From contig WBMQ01000001.1 in the NCBI GenBank assembly GCA_016630905.1, forward strand, positions 2,852,001-2,916,000: a stretch of 64,000 nt of DNA. Reading direction: 5' to 3'. Source of the stretch: Capillidium heterosporum (lineage: Eukaryota; Entomophthoromycota; Entomophthoromycetes; Entomophthorales; Capillidiaceae). The stretch's first letter is position 1; every line of letters begins with the position of its first letter. The notes under the pieces are model-generated. The model was not told where the DNA came from. It saw only the letters and a program-made list of their open reading frames with translations, and did not search any database. Positions 12,794 to 26,582 of this stretch are shown here, one piece after another. The position numbers and the translations under genes were made by a program.

Positions 12794-13574
12794 GTTTAAG
12801 CTTAGCTACTTAGTAATGAGCTACCTACTGATCTTCACCCTCGCTTTCCTCGTCCTATCCCAACCCTTTTACATACCTTGAATCGAACCAACCCCAACCT
12901 CAAGTTTATTCCCCTTCCTGTTAGATTTTGGACCGTTACCACGATGCATTTTTAGGAGTTTGTAACTTTGTGCTTTTTAGAATGTTTTGACCTTAGGTAC
13001 CTAGGTTGAGATTTTTGAAATAATTTGAGTTAGCTCTATATTAATAAATTGTGAAAACTTATATAAAACTTTATTCTGGAGTACCATTTTGACTATATGT
13101 AGTTGTGATTTTCAGTTTTGGGGAGCCAAGAGATTGAATTCTTTTGTAGTAAATGCTCTTACTATATATAAACACATATTGTTGGCTTGCTGTATCTAAA
13201 GGTTTAATTTCAGTTAGAGTTTACAACTCCTTGACTTTGCATCTTCAAAAGAAATCCATTTATAAACCGACAGGTTGACTTGTCAAGCTTAATTATATCT
13301 AAAATGGGACTCTTATCTCCAACTTTATTTTAAAAAGTGGCTCTAAAGTGGTAATATTAATTTCTTTAGACCGGTGATCTTAAGCTGGATAGCACTACCC
13401 CAGAGCTCTAAGCTTTTAAGGGGAGAATACAGATTTTTAATAGAACTCCTAGCCCAATAGCATCTTTTGGTTGTGATCGTGTCAGAACTTCAAAAGCTGA
13501 TGAGGTAAGCTCAAACTTTTCAACTTGAAGCTCAATTGATCACAAAGAATAAAATCAAAGTAATATAAACAACA
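12794..13574. other. Intergenic DNA between kinesin and alpha-actinin
   Basis: 780 nt without a coding segment; 3' end of kinesin and promoter of alpha-actinin. Confidence 0.5.
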
Positions 13575-16339
13575 ATGGATAAAGAATGGGAACATATTCA
13601 ACAGAAAAGTAAATTGTTTTAATATGCAATGAACTCCTAATTTAATTTAATACTTTTAATGAATTTTAGCCTTTACGAAATGGTAGCTTTCATCAACTAT
13701 TTGACTCAATATTAATCGAAAATTCGCTCTATTACAAAATGTAGGGTAAACAATCAATTAGCAATTAAAGGATATCCGCTAATACAGGACCTGTACAGTG
13801 GTTTTTCGGATGGAACTTCACTCATACACCTACTTGTAACTTTAACTTCTTTCAACATGCAACTTATCGATTTTAAATTTTGAATTGCAGGAGGTGTTGA
13901 CTGATGCACCTATAGGAAAGTACAACTTGTCACCAAAGTTTCGGTTGCAAAAAATTGAGAATGCCAACAAAGCTTTAAAGTTTATACGGGAACGGGGCAT
14001 CAGCTTGACTAATATTGGAGCTGAGGATATCGTAGATAAGAATACCAAGTTGACTTTAGGGATGGTCTGGACTATCGTCTTAAGATTCTCTATCGCCGAA
14101 ATTAGGTACAAAAGCTTCCAAGTATAAATTTTATTTAACCTGTATAGTGAGGAAGGTTTGGGTGCAAAAGAAGGGTTGTTACTGTGGTGTCAGAATAAAA
14201 CTTTGGACTACGCCGATGTGGAGGTTAACGATTTTTCTTACAGGTAACTACTTTTAAGAAATCAATTTGCTTAATTGATATTGAATGTAAAACTTAGTTG
14301 GAAGGATGGATTGGCACTGTAAGCTTTATATTACTGTAGTTGTATTTATTTTAAAAGATGTGCATTGATACATCGCCACTATCCCGAACTCTTGGATTTC
14401 TATGCCCTGGATAAGGTACATATTTAAGATGTATATAACATTTCATTAAGTTTTTAAAAGAATGATCATCGTGGTAATACGGCTCTTGCATTTAAAGTTG
14501 CCGAAGAAAACTTAGGGATACCAGTAAGTCAAGCATACGTTTATGTTCTATATTATTATTTTCAAAGGCATTCCTTGATTAATTTATATTTCCCAGCAAC
14601 TCTTAGATGTTTCCGATTTATGTGATATTTCCAAACCAGATGAATTGTCGGTTATGACTTATATAGCTCAGTACTTCCACGCCTTCTCCGAATTAAGTGC
14701 TTATAAATCAACCAATTTCTTACTCAACAACCTTTAAACGATAACTAGATCGAAGTGGTACTGCCGGTCGTAGGGTAATAAAATTTGTGGAGGTTATGCA
14801 GAGTGTTTATGACGCTACTCATGACTATGAAAGACGAGTGTCCAAGGTAATTTATTAGATCTTTGTGATGCTGATACAACAGCTACTGTAGCTTTTGAGT
14901 GAAATTTCCGACATCCAAGCAAAATGGGATAGTACCCCATTCGACACCATCTATGAAGTTGCTAAAGGTCAACAGAAGGAGTTTAATGAATATAAAGCTA
15001 CTACAAAGCGCACTTGGCTGGCTGAAAAGCACGATGTCGATAGTCTATTAGGTAATATCCAGACCAAGCTCAAGACGTATAAGTTGAGAAGTTACCTTCC
15101 CCCCGATGGCTTGTCTTTAACTGTAAGGTTAAACTGTCTGTGTGCGTCGAGTTAATTTATTTTGTTAGGACTTGGATCGAAATTGGCTAAAGTTGATTGA
15201 AGTGGAAACTAAACGAAAGTCGGATATTCAGCGTACCATTCGAGAGTAACCTATCTAACTGTGATAGTATCTTTTACTAATTGATTTATAGGATCAAGCA
15301 GGGTCTGAGAATGAAATTTGCCAAGGTTGCAAACTTCTTGGGCAAGCAGCTAAGTGAAATTTCCACCTTACTGTCAATGGTTGATGGCGATATCAACGTA
15401 TGCTTATACTTATAATTCAGTTTCTTAACTGTACTGTTTTAGGTCCAGCTGGACCAAGTCCGAACCTTAAACAACAAGATCCCCACCTTGGAAACTCAGA
15501 CTGAAATTCTTCGCAAGTTGGATGTAGAATGTCAGAATGCTGGTATCGAGGAGATTGAGGAGACTGCTTACTCATTCGAGGATCTCAGTTACGATTTGGA
15601 TTTGATTCGACACACTTTGCTCAAGAAACTGGCATTCTTGGAAAACCAGGTATCTATTCTCTACTCCTTGTGGTGAGGCGTTACCTAACTTTTTGCTTTT
15701 GTAGATCGTCAGTAGAAATTTGACCAATTTGACACCTGCCCAATTGGAAGAGTTTGAAAGTAGTTTCCGTCACTTTGATACCGACAATTCCAATACTTTG
15801 TCTGCCATCGAATTTAAAGCTTGTCTGGCAGGGCTTGGTAACGTCTTTCCGGTATTGTTTTAAATACACCTTTAAGTTTTGAATTTGCTTTAACGAATTT
15901 GCTGTTGTTTTTAGGACGAGGAATTTGACGAACTGTTCTACCACGTATCGGAGCATAAGGATTTTGTAACCTTTGAGCAGGTAACTATATAGCTAGCAAC
16001 TGATAGATTAACTTGTATAAAGTACATCAATTTTATGGTGAGCAATACAGAAGATAAAACATCCCCCGAACAACTGTTGGAGGCGTTTGGAGTTATGGCC
16101 GAAGGAAAGGTAATTCATAGTAATATACCGATTTCAAGTTATTTACTTCATTTCATTAGCCTTATGTCACCGAACTGGATTTGAGGAACCAAGCGTTACC
16201 GCCTACTATCATCGAATATCTTATTCAAACTATGCCGCAGGCTTCCGATCTCACTGAAGAAGAGAAGTTGGCAGCAGAGGCTTCCCAGGAAGGCCTAGTA
16301 CTGGACTTTCATACCTATTTGGAGGATGTCTTCTGTTGA
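13575..16339 (+). CDS. Alpha-actinin (actin cross-linking protein, short fungal form)
   Basis: Bundles actin filaments, for example at the cytokinetic ring. Eighteen exons: 13575-13608, 13670-13682, 13745-13835, 13891-14105, 14148-14243, 14298-14318, 14358-14415, 14461-14523, 14597-14696, 14749-14846, 14892-15122, 15169-15245, 15292-15397, 15443-15649, 15705-15851, 15915-15980, 16023-16109 and 16160-16339, giving 629 residues, close to the yeast Ain1 size. Two calponin-homology domains (about 1-220) show [23 protein letters not shown] and LTLGMVWTI, then WKDGLALCALIHRH. A reduced spectrin rod with one or two repeats follows. The first EF-hand loop (495-506, [12 protein letters not shown]) keeps the calcium-binding positions; the second pair is degenerate. 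The ATG at 13575 gives [16 protein letters not shown], the standard entry into the first CH domain. Exons of 13 and 21 nt are unusual. Firm assignment. Confidence 0.96.
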
Positions 16340-18856
16340 ATGCTAACTTTTTATATAAATTCCAACTTTATTATAAACATATCTATGGGGTTTATAAAAC
16401 CATATAGTTAGTTTACATTTCATAAGCCTATCAGTGCATATTTTCTACTTTTGATGGAATATAGCCTACCTATTTAGTATATAGATTGCTTATATAAGTT
16501 ATGGGATAGATACTTTGATGTTTTTGAATTTGGAACGGATTCAACTGTTGTTGAATTTTACCTAGAAGATATTCAGAAAAGTAATATAGTTTAGCACCTC
16601 CTAATCTTTAATTTTACTCCAAACCTAAATAGGTGTAAAATACACAAGTACGATGTATATGTACGCTCAATATCACACATATAACGGAACCACACCTGTA
16701 TCTATACAAAATTATTAGCTAGTTTATTCGATTCTATAGCTACTTTACAAAGCTTTTAATTTAAAAAATTCCTTATTATGGATAGGATACTATTCTATTC
16801 AATATACTAGCCAGGGTATCCATAGTAGAAAATAAAGTATATGAAGGTTTCGGTAACCAACTCCATATAACCAACTCCTCCAAGAATAAGCCTACTGCAG
16901 TTGGTGATGGAACGTAGTTTATCCTCTAAAGTTCCCAGGCTTATTTTATAGTTCTTGGGAAGCAATAGATTACCTTACCAATAGCCATTACAAAAAATGG
17001 ATGCTGACATTCTACATATTTGGTAGTCCAAATTATATATATATCATATACCATAGTTTATCGTTAGGTACTAATGTTACTCAACGTATGGTTACGGGAA
17101 CTTTAGACTTTCATAAAAGTTATTAGCCTTTATACAGTATATCTTGCTTCGTCGGATCACGGGCTTAAGATTATGAAAAGCTGCCATCTTGTACCGAATA
17201 TAATTTAATACTTTCAAGTTGGCTTAACACAGATATTTGGTATGAGTAAAACTCAAGGGAATTTCTAAAAACCGTCCCTCCATGTTAAAAACCTTTATTT
17301 ACCCATTTGATAGATAGAACATCTAGAAATGATGCTTCCATCGTTAAGATACTGTACATCAAAGCTGCTAAATGATTACTAAGAAAGCGATACTGAGTTC
17401 TATTGCTGAGTGTAGGAGGGTGGGAACTATCAAAGTCCACAGCTGGGAACAGTAGTTCAATCTCGGTAAATAAATCGTAATTCTATCCAAGTGATTGAGG
17501 ATAGCATAGGTATCTCTAATATGACGCTTTGCCTACCAGATTATTCCATCTAGAAGTGACATTTCATAAACCTACAAAATTTTACTATCAGGTGTAAATA
17601 ATTTATCGTAGTCCACGGAATAAACAATGAAACTGAACGATAGCCTACTTGTCTATTCTTATCTTATATATGCATCAAGAATTATATTATTCCAATTTAA
17701 AGCTACTCTTTATCAATACCAAAGTGATGTAACATTTCTAATTGCTTTCTTTAGAGTAGATAAAAGGTACTTTATAGAAGTTTAACAATATATATATGGA
17801 TCTTTCTATATAATTGACAGTGCTATTAATTTAGAATGGACTGTGTGGGTTTCAATTCTCTTAAATTAACTTCCTACATATGATGGTAGGTATAACTATG
17901 GATACCTTTGCGGTAACGTGATCTGTAATTTGAATTGTTGAATATTGGTGGTAAAATAAAGCTTAACTATACTAGGTTTTACCTATTATATTATCTGGGA
18001 TGGGCGCTGTTCATTTCCATGAAAAGGGTTGATATCTTAAAGTATATGCCTATTATGTTTCAGGCTTTTCAAGTAATGTCTTATGTTGGAAAAGTTGAAA
18101 CATCCATATAGTTTACTAATGCTTGTCGTTTCAGCTATCTATATCCATATAATGTAATTTGTGAAAGATTGAAACAAATATACATGATGTAATTCTTTAA
18201 ATATCTGTATTATGTCCATATTGTGGTTTTGATATATATAAAGATCCAAGAGTGTTTGCTCTGAAGCTGACTAAAAAGAATGGCGATTGAACGAGAAAGA
18301 CGATGAGCATACGATTGATTAAAATTTCCGAGTAACCAATTAAGTTGTGAAATATCTTGGAAGACATTAGAAACAGCAAATCATAGCCAAGAATATCCGG
18401 GTCGTTGTTATCCCTTTCCCAAATCCGAAGGTTTAGCCACCAATTTACTAAGCTTTAGATATCGAGTCCAACTAAAGCTAGCTAAATCGGATTTCTCCCA
18501 AATATAACTAAAGCAAGAATAAGCCATCCCATCCTTTTATTCTGCCATAACCCAGTTATCCAACTTGCCACTAAGCCGTTCCAAATAAACAAAGCAGTTA
18601 CTAGCAATTCTTATAATAAAGTTGTTCCTATAGTTTTCAAACATGCTAGCACAAAAAATGGGGGGAGAGTCAGCTTCCAATTAATAATCCGACAAACTAG
18701 GTGCAAACTTTGACAGCTTATTCTTCTATAGAAGGTTCAACAAGGAAAAGACTAGAATATGATGTGAGAAAGAAGTATATTTAGCTCGCCAGTTTTACCC
18801 AAATGTTTCTCTAACATTAAAAGCTTTTATTTCCAATTTTTTGAAGGGTATCGACT
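16340..18856. other. AT-rich intergenic desert, 2.5 kb
   Basis: No supported gene or relic. Contains scattered AT microsatellites only. Confidence 0.5.
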
Positions 18857-19726
18857 ATGGACCAAGGCAGCAACATCAAGCCGAGCCAACTTGGTAGAGG
18901 ACACCGGTTCCTGGGAGTTCAACATCTCAACTGCCAGCGAACTATCGAATCCAACGTTTTAACTCCCAGCCAACTGGCCATCGTTCGAATAATATTCACT
19001 TTATTCTACTTTTCAGTCTTTGTAGTCTACCTCACCGTCGGTAGGGCAGCTCCAATAGCTTACGTTATGTTTTTAACTGTATTGGACTACTACGGTATTT
19101 TCGCCTACCTATTGGTATAAATTTAAAAGTGACGTTAAACTAACTTCCTTTAGGTTTCCACCTTTTTATCCTGTCGACACCTATTTGGTAAGGGAAGTTA
19201 CCGACCTTACGAAGGAACTCACTGGCTGTTCCATTTCCTCTATACCATCCTCTACGAGTGTTGCTTCACTTTGAGCTTTATCGTGACAGTAGTGTACTGG
19301 GGTATTCTAGCCAAAGCTGATTTTGGGTTGAAGGATACGACTGGTGCATTCATCTCAGTTTCCATGCATGCCTTCAACTTTATTATTATGGTATTCGAGT
19401 TTTTATTGGGGAACAACAACTTTGTCATGTCTCATGCCGCCATATGTGTCCCTCTACTTCTGCTATATATTCCCTATGCGTTCCTACTCAATTATATGTA
19501 AGTTTAATTGTCACTTTAATTTTATTAATCAAAGTGCCTTAGCTATGGGTTCTGGGTCTACGATTTCTTTGACTACACAAAGCACCCTACCCTTACTGCC
19601 ATAACTATCGTCGTTATTGTCGTTGTAGGGGTTGGTTACTTCTTCTTAGGTTGGTTCTTACATAGGTTGAGAGATAGATTTTTCGCTAAACGTGCTGCTC
19701 GTCAATCCATTGATTTACAATACTAA
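18857..19726 (+). CDS. Six-helix membrane protein, FAR-17a/AIG1- or rolling-stone-like, tandem copy A
   Basis: Integral membrane protein of unproven function. Exons 18857-19114, 19154-19497 and 19543-19726 give 261 residues. After a hydrophilic 30-residue start, about six membrane segments are visible: near 31-53, 60-88, 108-140, 153-175, 180-205 and 220-245. A basic LHRLRDRFFAKRAARQS stretch sits at the carboxy end. Motifs include YRPYEGTHWLFH and SMHAFNFI within helix 4, followed by YGFWVYDFFD. The layout and the helix-4 His recall the FAR-17a/AIG1 family (fatty-acid-ester hydrolases in animals) and the rolling-stone family; I cannot choose between them by eye. Copy B, 1.5 kb downstream, has the same length and intron phases, so the two arose by tandem duplication. 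Confidence 0.85.
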
Positions 19727-21251
19727 CGTCGATAGCTTATGAATCACTTTCAAAGTACAAAGGTTTAGTTATTTTTGGAGGCTTCGCATTTTGGGATTAT
19801 AGTAATAGTATTTGGAATACTAAACTTTTAATAAGATTAATAAATTTACAAACATATTGTCTGTTTTATAATATGCCGCATTCATATTTATACTTTTATA
19901 TTTCTTCTTGCTGTATCTGCATCACTACTGGCAGGCCACTTTAGCTAACCTATCTCACGAATGTCTTCACCCAATTATTTAAATCAACTGCATCTATACC
20001 AAATTCCTCTTTAAAATGAAACGATAATATATATCAAGTTCTCTGCATCTGAACTTTATGGTTGTGTATTTACATATGCTAGTACCATTTTTATATCTTC
20101 AGCTTCGTTCCAAATTAAATATATGGCACTTAAAGACTTCCTCATAATGCCGATTTATATTCGAAAATGATCTCATCAATAGTCTACCTTTTATACACTT
20201 TTCTCTTTCTCAAAGTGCAACAGCTTGACCATCAATAGTATAGCACTTTATCTATACAAGTACAATTTTCAAAGTTTTACAAATGCAATGTAAACTTAAG
20301 CAAAATATCCATATATGTGCCAATCTGTATTCTAGTAGCATTCCGTTCCTAACTAAGTGTCTGATACTATTAATTTAAAAGGAATAAACAGGATAGTTAA
20401 TTTCGAACAATGTGGTAGCTAGGTTGCAGGTTGTTACAAAAACAGAAATACAAGTGATACTACTTGAAGGCAGGTTTCCAGGGATAAGCTCTTTCTGGAT
20501 CAACAGAGATAGATAAATACTCTCTTTATACAGAAACTCACTATATGTGACCACACGAAACCACATTAAACCTCTTATCACAACTTTCAATATCACCAGA
20601 AGGAGGGTTTAGGAAAGCTCTTTGAAGCTTATCAAATAATGTAGTTTGTTATAGCTTGAAATAGAGCGGCCAAGAGTATTTCTGAACTTGTCAATGGAAT
20701 TGGGAAACCGACGTGCAAAATATTGGGCACATGATTGACTGAAAGTAGACTCGGGTGAACTGTAAGTTGGAGTTGCCAATAGAGGATTCGATCTAGCAAA
20801 TACATTCAGCTCATCGTCTTCACCCCTAAATCTAAAAGTCCAACATACAAATTACTAAGTATTTAGGCATCAAGTGTAGGGGAGGAAGTTAAATGCTTCG
20901 GATTACTGCCAAATATAACGATTGCACTGTTGTGCTAAATCGGCATTTACTCCTACCATTTCCCAACAGCTGAAACAGGTACTATCCTGTTTAGAAGCTT
21001 TGAGTATACTCGTACAAGTTTTAATTGTAAAACTTTACCTCTAATTTTTGAACGCCAGATTACAAATGGTGGAGCGAGAACCAACATCTACCTAACAATT
21101 CGATGGACTAATTCCCAAAACAGATATTTATTGCAAAATTAATACAATTGTAATAATTTGAGATTGAATACGATGTCAAATATATATATATGTTGTGTTT
21201 CGATCAAAAAATTTTAATAGATTAACCTCACAATCCAAATTTTCACATACT
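19727..21251. other. Intergenic DNA between the tandem membrane-protein copies
   Basis: 1.5 kb of AT-rich sequence. No remnant of a third copy is visible. A 73-codon reading frame on the minus strand at 20375-20596 has no recognisable feature. Confidence 0.5.
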
Positions 21252-22122
21252 ATGGAAATCACTCGCAACAACACCCTTAAACAAAATTGTCAAAGCCTAG
21301 GACAACGGCTCCTCGGCATTAAGCAGTTGAACTGCCAGAGAACGATTGAATCCAACGTCATTACTTCTAGCCAACTTGCCATTATTAGAATAGTATTTAC
21401 TTTATTTTACTTTGCCGTATTCGTTGTTTACCTCACGATTCAGAGACCGCTTTCGATAGATTATATCAAGTTCCTGACCGTCCTGGACTTTTACAGTATC
21501 TTCTCTTACTTAATGGTACTGTTTTAAGCAATAGTCATTTGTTAACTTCCACCTAGGTTTCAACCTTCTTATCCTGCCGATATCTCTTTGGCAAGGAAAC
21601 TTACCGACCTTACGAAGAATCGCACTGGATATTCCATTTCTTCTACACTATCCTTTACGAATGTTGCTTCACGCTGTGTTTCATCGTAACGGTCGTATAC
21701 TGGGCCATCTTAGCTCCTACTGATGCTACCTTGAAGAATCCCATCGATGCTTTCATCTCGATATCTATGCATGCCTTCAATTTCATCATCATGGTCGTTG
21801 AATTTCTACTGGGGAACAATAACATGGTCCTATCCCACGCAGTCATCTGTGTTCCTTTGCTCCTTTTATATATTCCCTATGCATTCCTGCTCAATTACAT
21901 GTAAGCCTGTGTAGTTTCATATTTACTGAACACGTTACTTTTAGCTATGGCATCTGGGTCTACGAATTCTTCAACTACAAAGCCCATCCCATCACTACCG
22001 CCATTACTATTGCCGTAGTCGCTGTAGTGGCAATTGGTTATTACTTTGTAGGTTGGTATTTGCATAGGTTACGTGACAGATTCTTTGCTAGACGTGCCAT
22101 CAACCAAATCACTGATTTGTAA
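21252..22122 (+). CDS. Six-helix membrane protein, FAR-17a/AIG1- or rolling-stone-like, tandem copy B
   Basis: Paralogue of copy A. Exons 21252-21515, 21557-21900 and 21945-22122 give 261 residues, identical in length to copy A with introns at the same codons and phases. The start is the ATG at 21252; an upstream in-frame GTG at 21195 is not used. Shared blocks include LNCQRTIESNV, SQLAI, the THWIFHF region, SMHAFNFIIMV, EFLLGNNN and LLYIPYAFLLNY. Differences concentrate in the extreme amino terminus, the loop after helix 3 (LAPTDATLKNPIDA against LAKADFGLKDTTGA) and the last helix. Conservation in helices with change in loops suggests both copies are under selection. The function is not known to me. 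Confidence 0.85.
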
Positions 22123-24324
22123 TACTATTATCTCAACTTTATGACTCATTTCCAAGCTTGTAATTTTAAGTATACCTTGAATATCTCTTATATCTCCGGT
22201 ATGTCGTAATAAACTTTTCAAACATAGCTCATATTTTTAAATATACTAATCAATTTATTATGCTCCACTTTACTATAGTATGTAATATGTTACATTTTCA
22301 TCTATGCTTTCATGTTTTGAATTGTCATGAGTGATCACTACAAATACTAGGTCTGGCATATTGAAATAACTTGCTTGGCCAACTGGACATCTTTTTATAT
22401 TGAAAGCACATTTATACCAATCCTTGCTTTAAAATAAAAACAGTATATTACAAATATATACAAAGTTTTGTTTTTATATCTATACTATCCGAGAGTTTTT
22501 TTAGTATTCTATCAACATTTATATTTTTTCCATCCTCATTCCTGAATAATGACATATTTTTGACTTTCATTAGATGCATACTAGAGCTCGAAGATGACTA
22601 CTTGTCATTTTGAATCGGGGAGTCCGTCAACTTAATATGTTTATAATCGGTGTATATACTTTTTTGAATTTCAACATCTTTTTACCGTATATTGCCGAGC
22701 TTTTCATATTGTAGATGTTTGAAACCTGCCTTTCCTTACCATATCCAACATCTATTGGGTTTAGACTCCTTGATCACAATGAACATTGTCAACTATCAAC
22801 TTGTAATAAAAGTCGATCCAAAGTATGCTAATCTTGGGGCTAAACTCGTCTCTGAATAGAAAAAGTATATCATTAAACTAACATAAGTATTGTGCCAGCT
22901 TATCTTTTTAATTCCTATTTTCTAACTCTAGAACAATTATGCTCAGAATTAAAGATCCAGTTTTTACTGATTTTAAAGTCAAATACACGATACTTAATTT
23001 TGAACAGAGTGATGACTGTACTGTAGCTAAGGCTAGGAAAGAAGATGATATTTGAAGATGAACCATTAAGAACGAATTCTAGCTAGAGCGACAGATGGAG
23101 GTGTTTATTTTTGATAGTAAAATTTTGACTTTGTCAACTTACTATACTCAATAGATATATTTACCCCTTTTTAATGTAGGTATTTCAAAGTTTGGAGTTC
23201 ATCAGTATATTTAGAAGCCGATTAAGGGATGTAATTAATCAGGGTCATATTTCGAAATTTACATACTAATATATTACATCCAAGTTTCATTAGCCGCTAG
23301 TGTTACAACTATCTCACCTTATAAAGGGGAAGGTGGATTAGAATGGCAAGAAATTATTAGCAGTTATTCAAAAAACATATTGGTTGCAAAGATTTGTAAT
23401 AATTTGCATATAGATATAGTAATCGCAGATATATAAATCGTATTTAATAAGTTGTCTGTACGCAATATAGTAGATTTGGCCTAAAAGTAGTAGCAAACGT
23501 AGGCATAACTTGTCCAAGATTCGAATCATTCCTGTATAGCAACTCCAACTATTGAGTTGGTCCGAAACTCCTTTGAGAATATTGGGAGTAAGGGCTAGAC
23601 ATTTGCACTAGTTTTACTCCAAACTAACTAAAATCAGTGGTATTGTTGTCAAAGGTTTTACAATTAGGTATATGGAGCCTCATAGTTAAGCCTTGAAACC
23701 AAAGAAAGCCCATGCTAGCAAGAGCCGTTAAATTTGAAGAGCCCACAAGCCTTGGCTACTCCCGCTAAATTAAAACTTCGATTGAAGTGTTTGGCCAGCC
23801 TTTCCAACACTTATACAGCCTTTAAACTCCCGCTATAGATCGAGCAATTACTTTAGATGCGACTTTGGAGTTGGGTAGTAGTGGAGGGTACAAGTGGTTT
23901 AATTTCTATTATAAAGCTTCGTTTTCCTAAATTGGCTTAATACATCTCTAACCAAATTTGAACTCAGTCATTTAGCTCTATTGACGTTAAACCGATATTA
24001 TAGAAGACAGCATGGTCCAATGGAATGCGGCTTACATGGGCTAATTTCGTAATTCTCCTTCAAATCTATAAAGCTCGAATTAATTTCTCCAGCCCAAGTG
24101 TTCCATTTGGATAACCGAATCGGTCGCCTGTAGTTGGTAGCTGAAATGGCAATTTAGGGCAGAAAATAATGTTTTGTGAACCTGTGATGCATTGTGTATT
24201 TCCTAATTTAAGTACAAACCATTAATTTGAATTTTGAATTAGAGTTTGGGAAGGTTATATTCCACCCAAGTTTTAGTAGAGCTAAAAAGTTAACTTTTCT
24301 AATTTAAAAGCCAACGTTAGTGAA
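22123..24324. other. AT-rich intergenic DNA, 2.2 kb
   Basis: No supported gene. A 10-nt direct repeat ACTCCCGCTA occurs near 23758 and 23826; significance unknown. Confidence 0.5.
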
Positions 24325-25547
24325 ATGGGTTGCTGCCAGTCTACCGATAACAACGGGTTCGAACAGAACGATGCCATCGAAAACCAACTTAAAGCCGACA
24401 AGGCCTTGATGAAGAATGAGGTCAAGCTATTGCTGCTAGGTAAGCTATCAGTGCCAATTTATCCGAGCTAACTTTACTAGGTGCTGGTGAATCGGGCAAA
24501 AGCACTATTGTCAAGCAGATGGAGCTGATCCATAACGGCTCCTACTCTGACTCTGCCAAGAACGAGTTCAAGGAAGTCATCTTTTCCAACACTATCGTGT
24601 CGATGCGAGTTATTCTGGAAGCTATGTCCGAGCTAGGCATCTCATTAGGCGATGACCGAAACCAGGCTCACGTAGAGCTTATCTTCCAACTCCCCAATCC
24701 ACTCAATTATAGCTACCTCCCAGCCGATGTATCCAGAGCCTTGAGTGACCTGTGGATGGACAACGGAGTTAAGTCCTGCTTCGCTCGCTCTAGGGAGTAC
24801 CAGCTGAACGACTCAGCCTCTTAGTAATATTCTTTATGTGTATTTGCTCTGACTTTTTACCTTTAGTTACTTTAACTCGATTGAACGATTCTCCCAGCCC
24901 GAGTATCTACCGGATGACCAGGACGTCCTGCGCTCCCGTGTAAAATCTACCGGGATTACTGAGACTATCTTCCAAGTCGGTAAATTGACCTACCGTATGG
25001 TGGATGTTGGTGGCCAGCGTTCCGAACGTAAGAAATGGATCCACTGCTTCGAAAATGTCACCTCGATCATATTCTTAGTCGCTATCAACGAGTACGATCA
25101 GACTTTGATAGAAGACGACAATATGGTAGGAATAGCTCTCAAGTATTACGACTAACTTTGCTTTTAGAACCGTATGCACGAGTCCTTCACCTTGTTCGAC
25201 TCTGTATGCAATTCCAAGTGGTTTATCAACACTGCTATCATCTTATTCTTGAACAAGATCGACATCCTACGTGACAAATTACCCACCTCTCCTGTCACCA
25301 ACTACTTCCCCGAATTTACTGGTAAGCGAAATTTATATATTGTATATTAATATTATTTCAAGGTGGGAACGACTTCCAGCTGGCATGTGAGTTCTTCAAG
25401 TCTAAGTTCCTGGCTTTGAACAAGAACGACAAGCCGGTGTACACTCACTTCACCTGTGCCACCGACACCAAACAGATCAAGTTCGTCATGTCGGCAGTCA
25501 ACGACATTGTCGTCCAAGTTAACTTAAAAGAGTGTGGTCTATTGTAA
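24325..25547 (+). CDS. Heterotrimeric G protein alpha subunit
   Basis: GTP-switched transducer between membrane receptors and effectors, for example in pheromone or nutrient sensing. Exons 24325-24439, 24481-24823, 24867-25125, 25168-25321 and 25363-25547 give 351 residues, the normal length. The amino terminus MGCCQS provides glycine-2 for myristoylation and cysteines 3 and 4 for palmitoylation. Visible nucleotide motifs are GAGESGKS (39-46), RVKSTGI, switch [18 protein letters not shown] and TCATDT. The protein ends in KECGLL, with a cysteine four from the end as in the Gi-like (group I) class of fungal alpha subunits. Introns are 41-46 nt. Assignment to a specific Gpa paralogue would need a tree. 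Confidence 0.96.
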
Positions 25548-26479
25548 GTTGGTTTACCTAACTTTACCGCAACCCTATCTCCTACCCGATCACCAGTTGG
25601 TTGATTTCCAACTTTCTACCGTCCACCTTAATCCCATTATTAATATCCGTCTAACCCCAACTCTAATTTTTAACGCTTTTAGTTAGACCCTTTGAAGGTT
25701 TGTTTAGAGCTTCAAGGACTTGATTGTGCGTTAATAAAAATTCCCTTTCCACTACATTTAAATTTTTTTGATGTTATTGACTTTGGCACAGATGGATATT
25801 GTAAATTCAAGTTATTTCAATAGCCAGTAGGATCAAATTTATAGTAAAGGTAATACAAGCTATACATCACTACCTCTGCATTGTTTTGATTTCTTGTCTA
25901 GTCAAAAACCCTATATTAAATTTCTAGTTTGATAAGGAATATGTATTAATTGGAAGTTATATTCTATTAATATTTTAAATAGCTTTATATAAAAATAGGT
26001 TATATATTATAGCTAATAATCTCTATTTTTATAAACATATATGTAGCAACCTTGATTATTATAGTTCTTATTAGTAGGCTATAAACTTGTTTTTTTCCTT
26101 TTTTATATTAACTACTAAATTTATATTTTTTAATTTTCTATTTATAGCTATTTTTGATGAAGAATCTGTTTTACTTATTAGATGTTCTTGATTATTTTTA
26201 TAGTTTCTATACTTTTAGCTGTAGTTATAATTTAGAAATCCTAACTATTAGCAATATAACATTTTTAATATTAAAGTTTTAATAATTAATAAATATTGCT
26301 AAAATACTAAAAGTATTTAAATTTTTAAAACTACTAAATACTTTTATTATAACAATATTCTATCTTACTATTCCTAGCTATAGCTATTATCTAGCAGCTT
26401 AACTATATTTTTAATTTTTAAATAAAGCTTTATTGTTTTTAATATTTTTATTTTTAGTATAGTATTATTATATAGTTTA
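25548..26479. other. Very AT-rich flank left of the retroelement
   Basis: From about 25900 the sequence is overwhelmingly A and T with almost no CpG, and composition changes abruptly at 26480. This is what an older, transition-mutated repeat would look like, but no recognisable coding or LTR match survives. No gene seen. Confidence 0.5.
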
Positions 26480-26582
26480 TGTAAGGAAGTCTACTAAGGG
26501 ATGCCAGGCTAGGCTTCCCTACAAAATAATCACTTCCCTTACGTCGCTAGCCACATCGAACTTTACTAGTAGCTGGGCGTAC

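Noticed and set aside
12870-12900. GGTTCGATTC-like T-loop on the minus strand, possible tRNA
   Set aside because: The neighbouring bases do not form a T stem, and no acceptor or anticodon arm is found.
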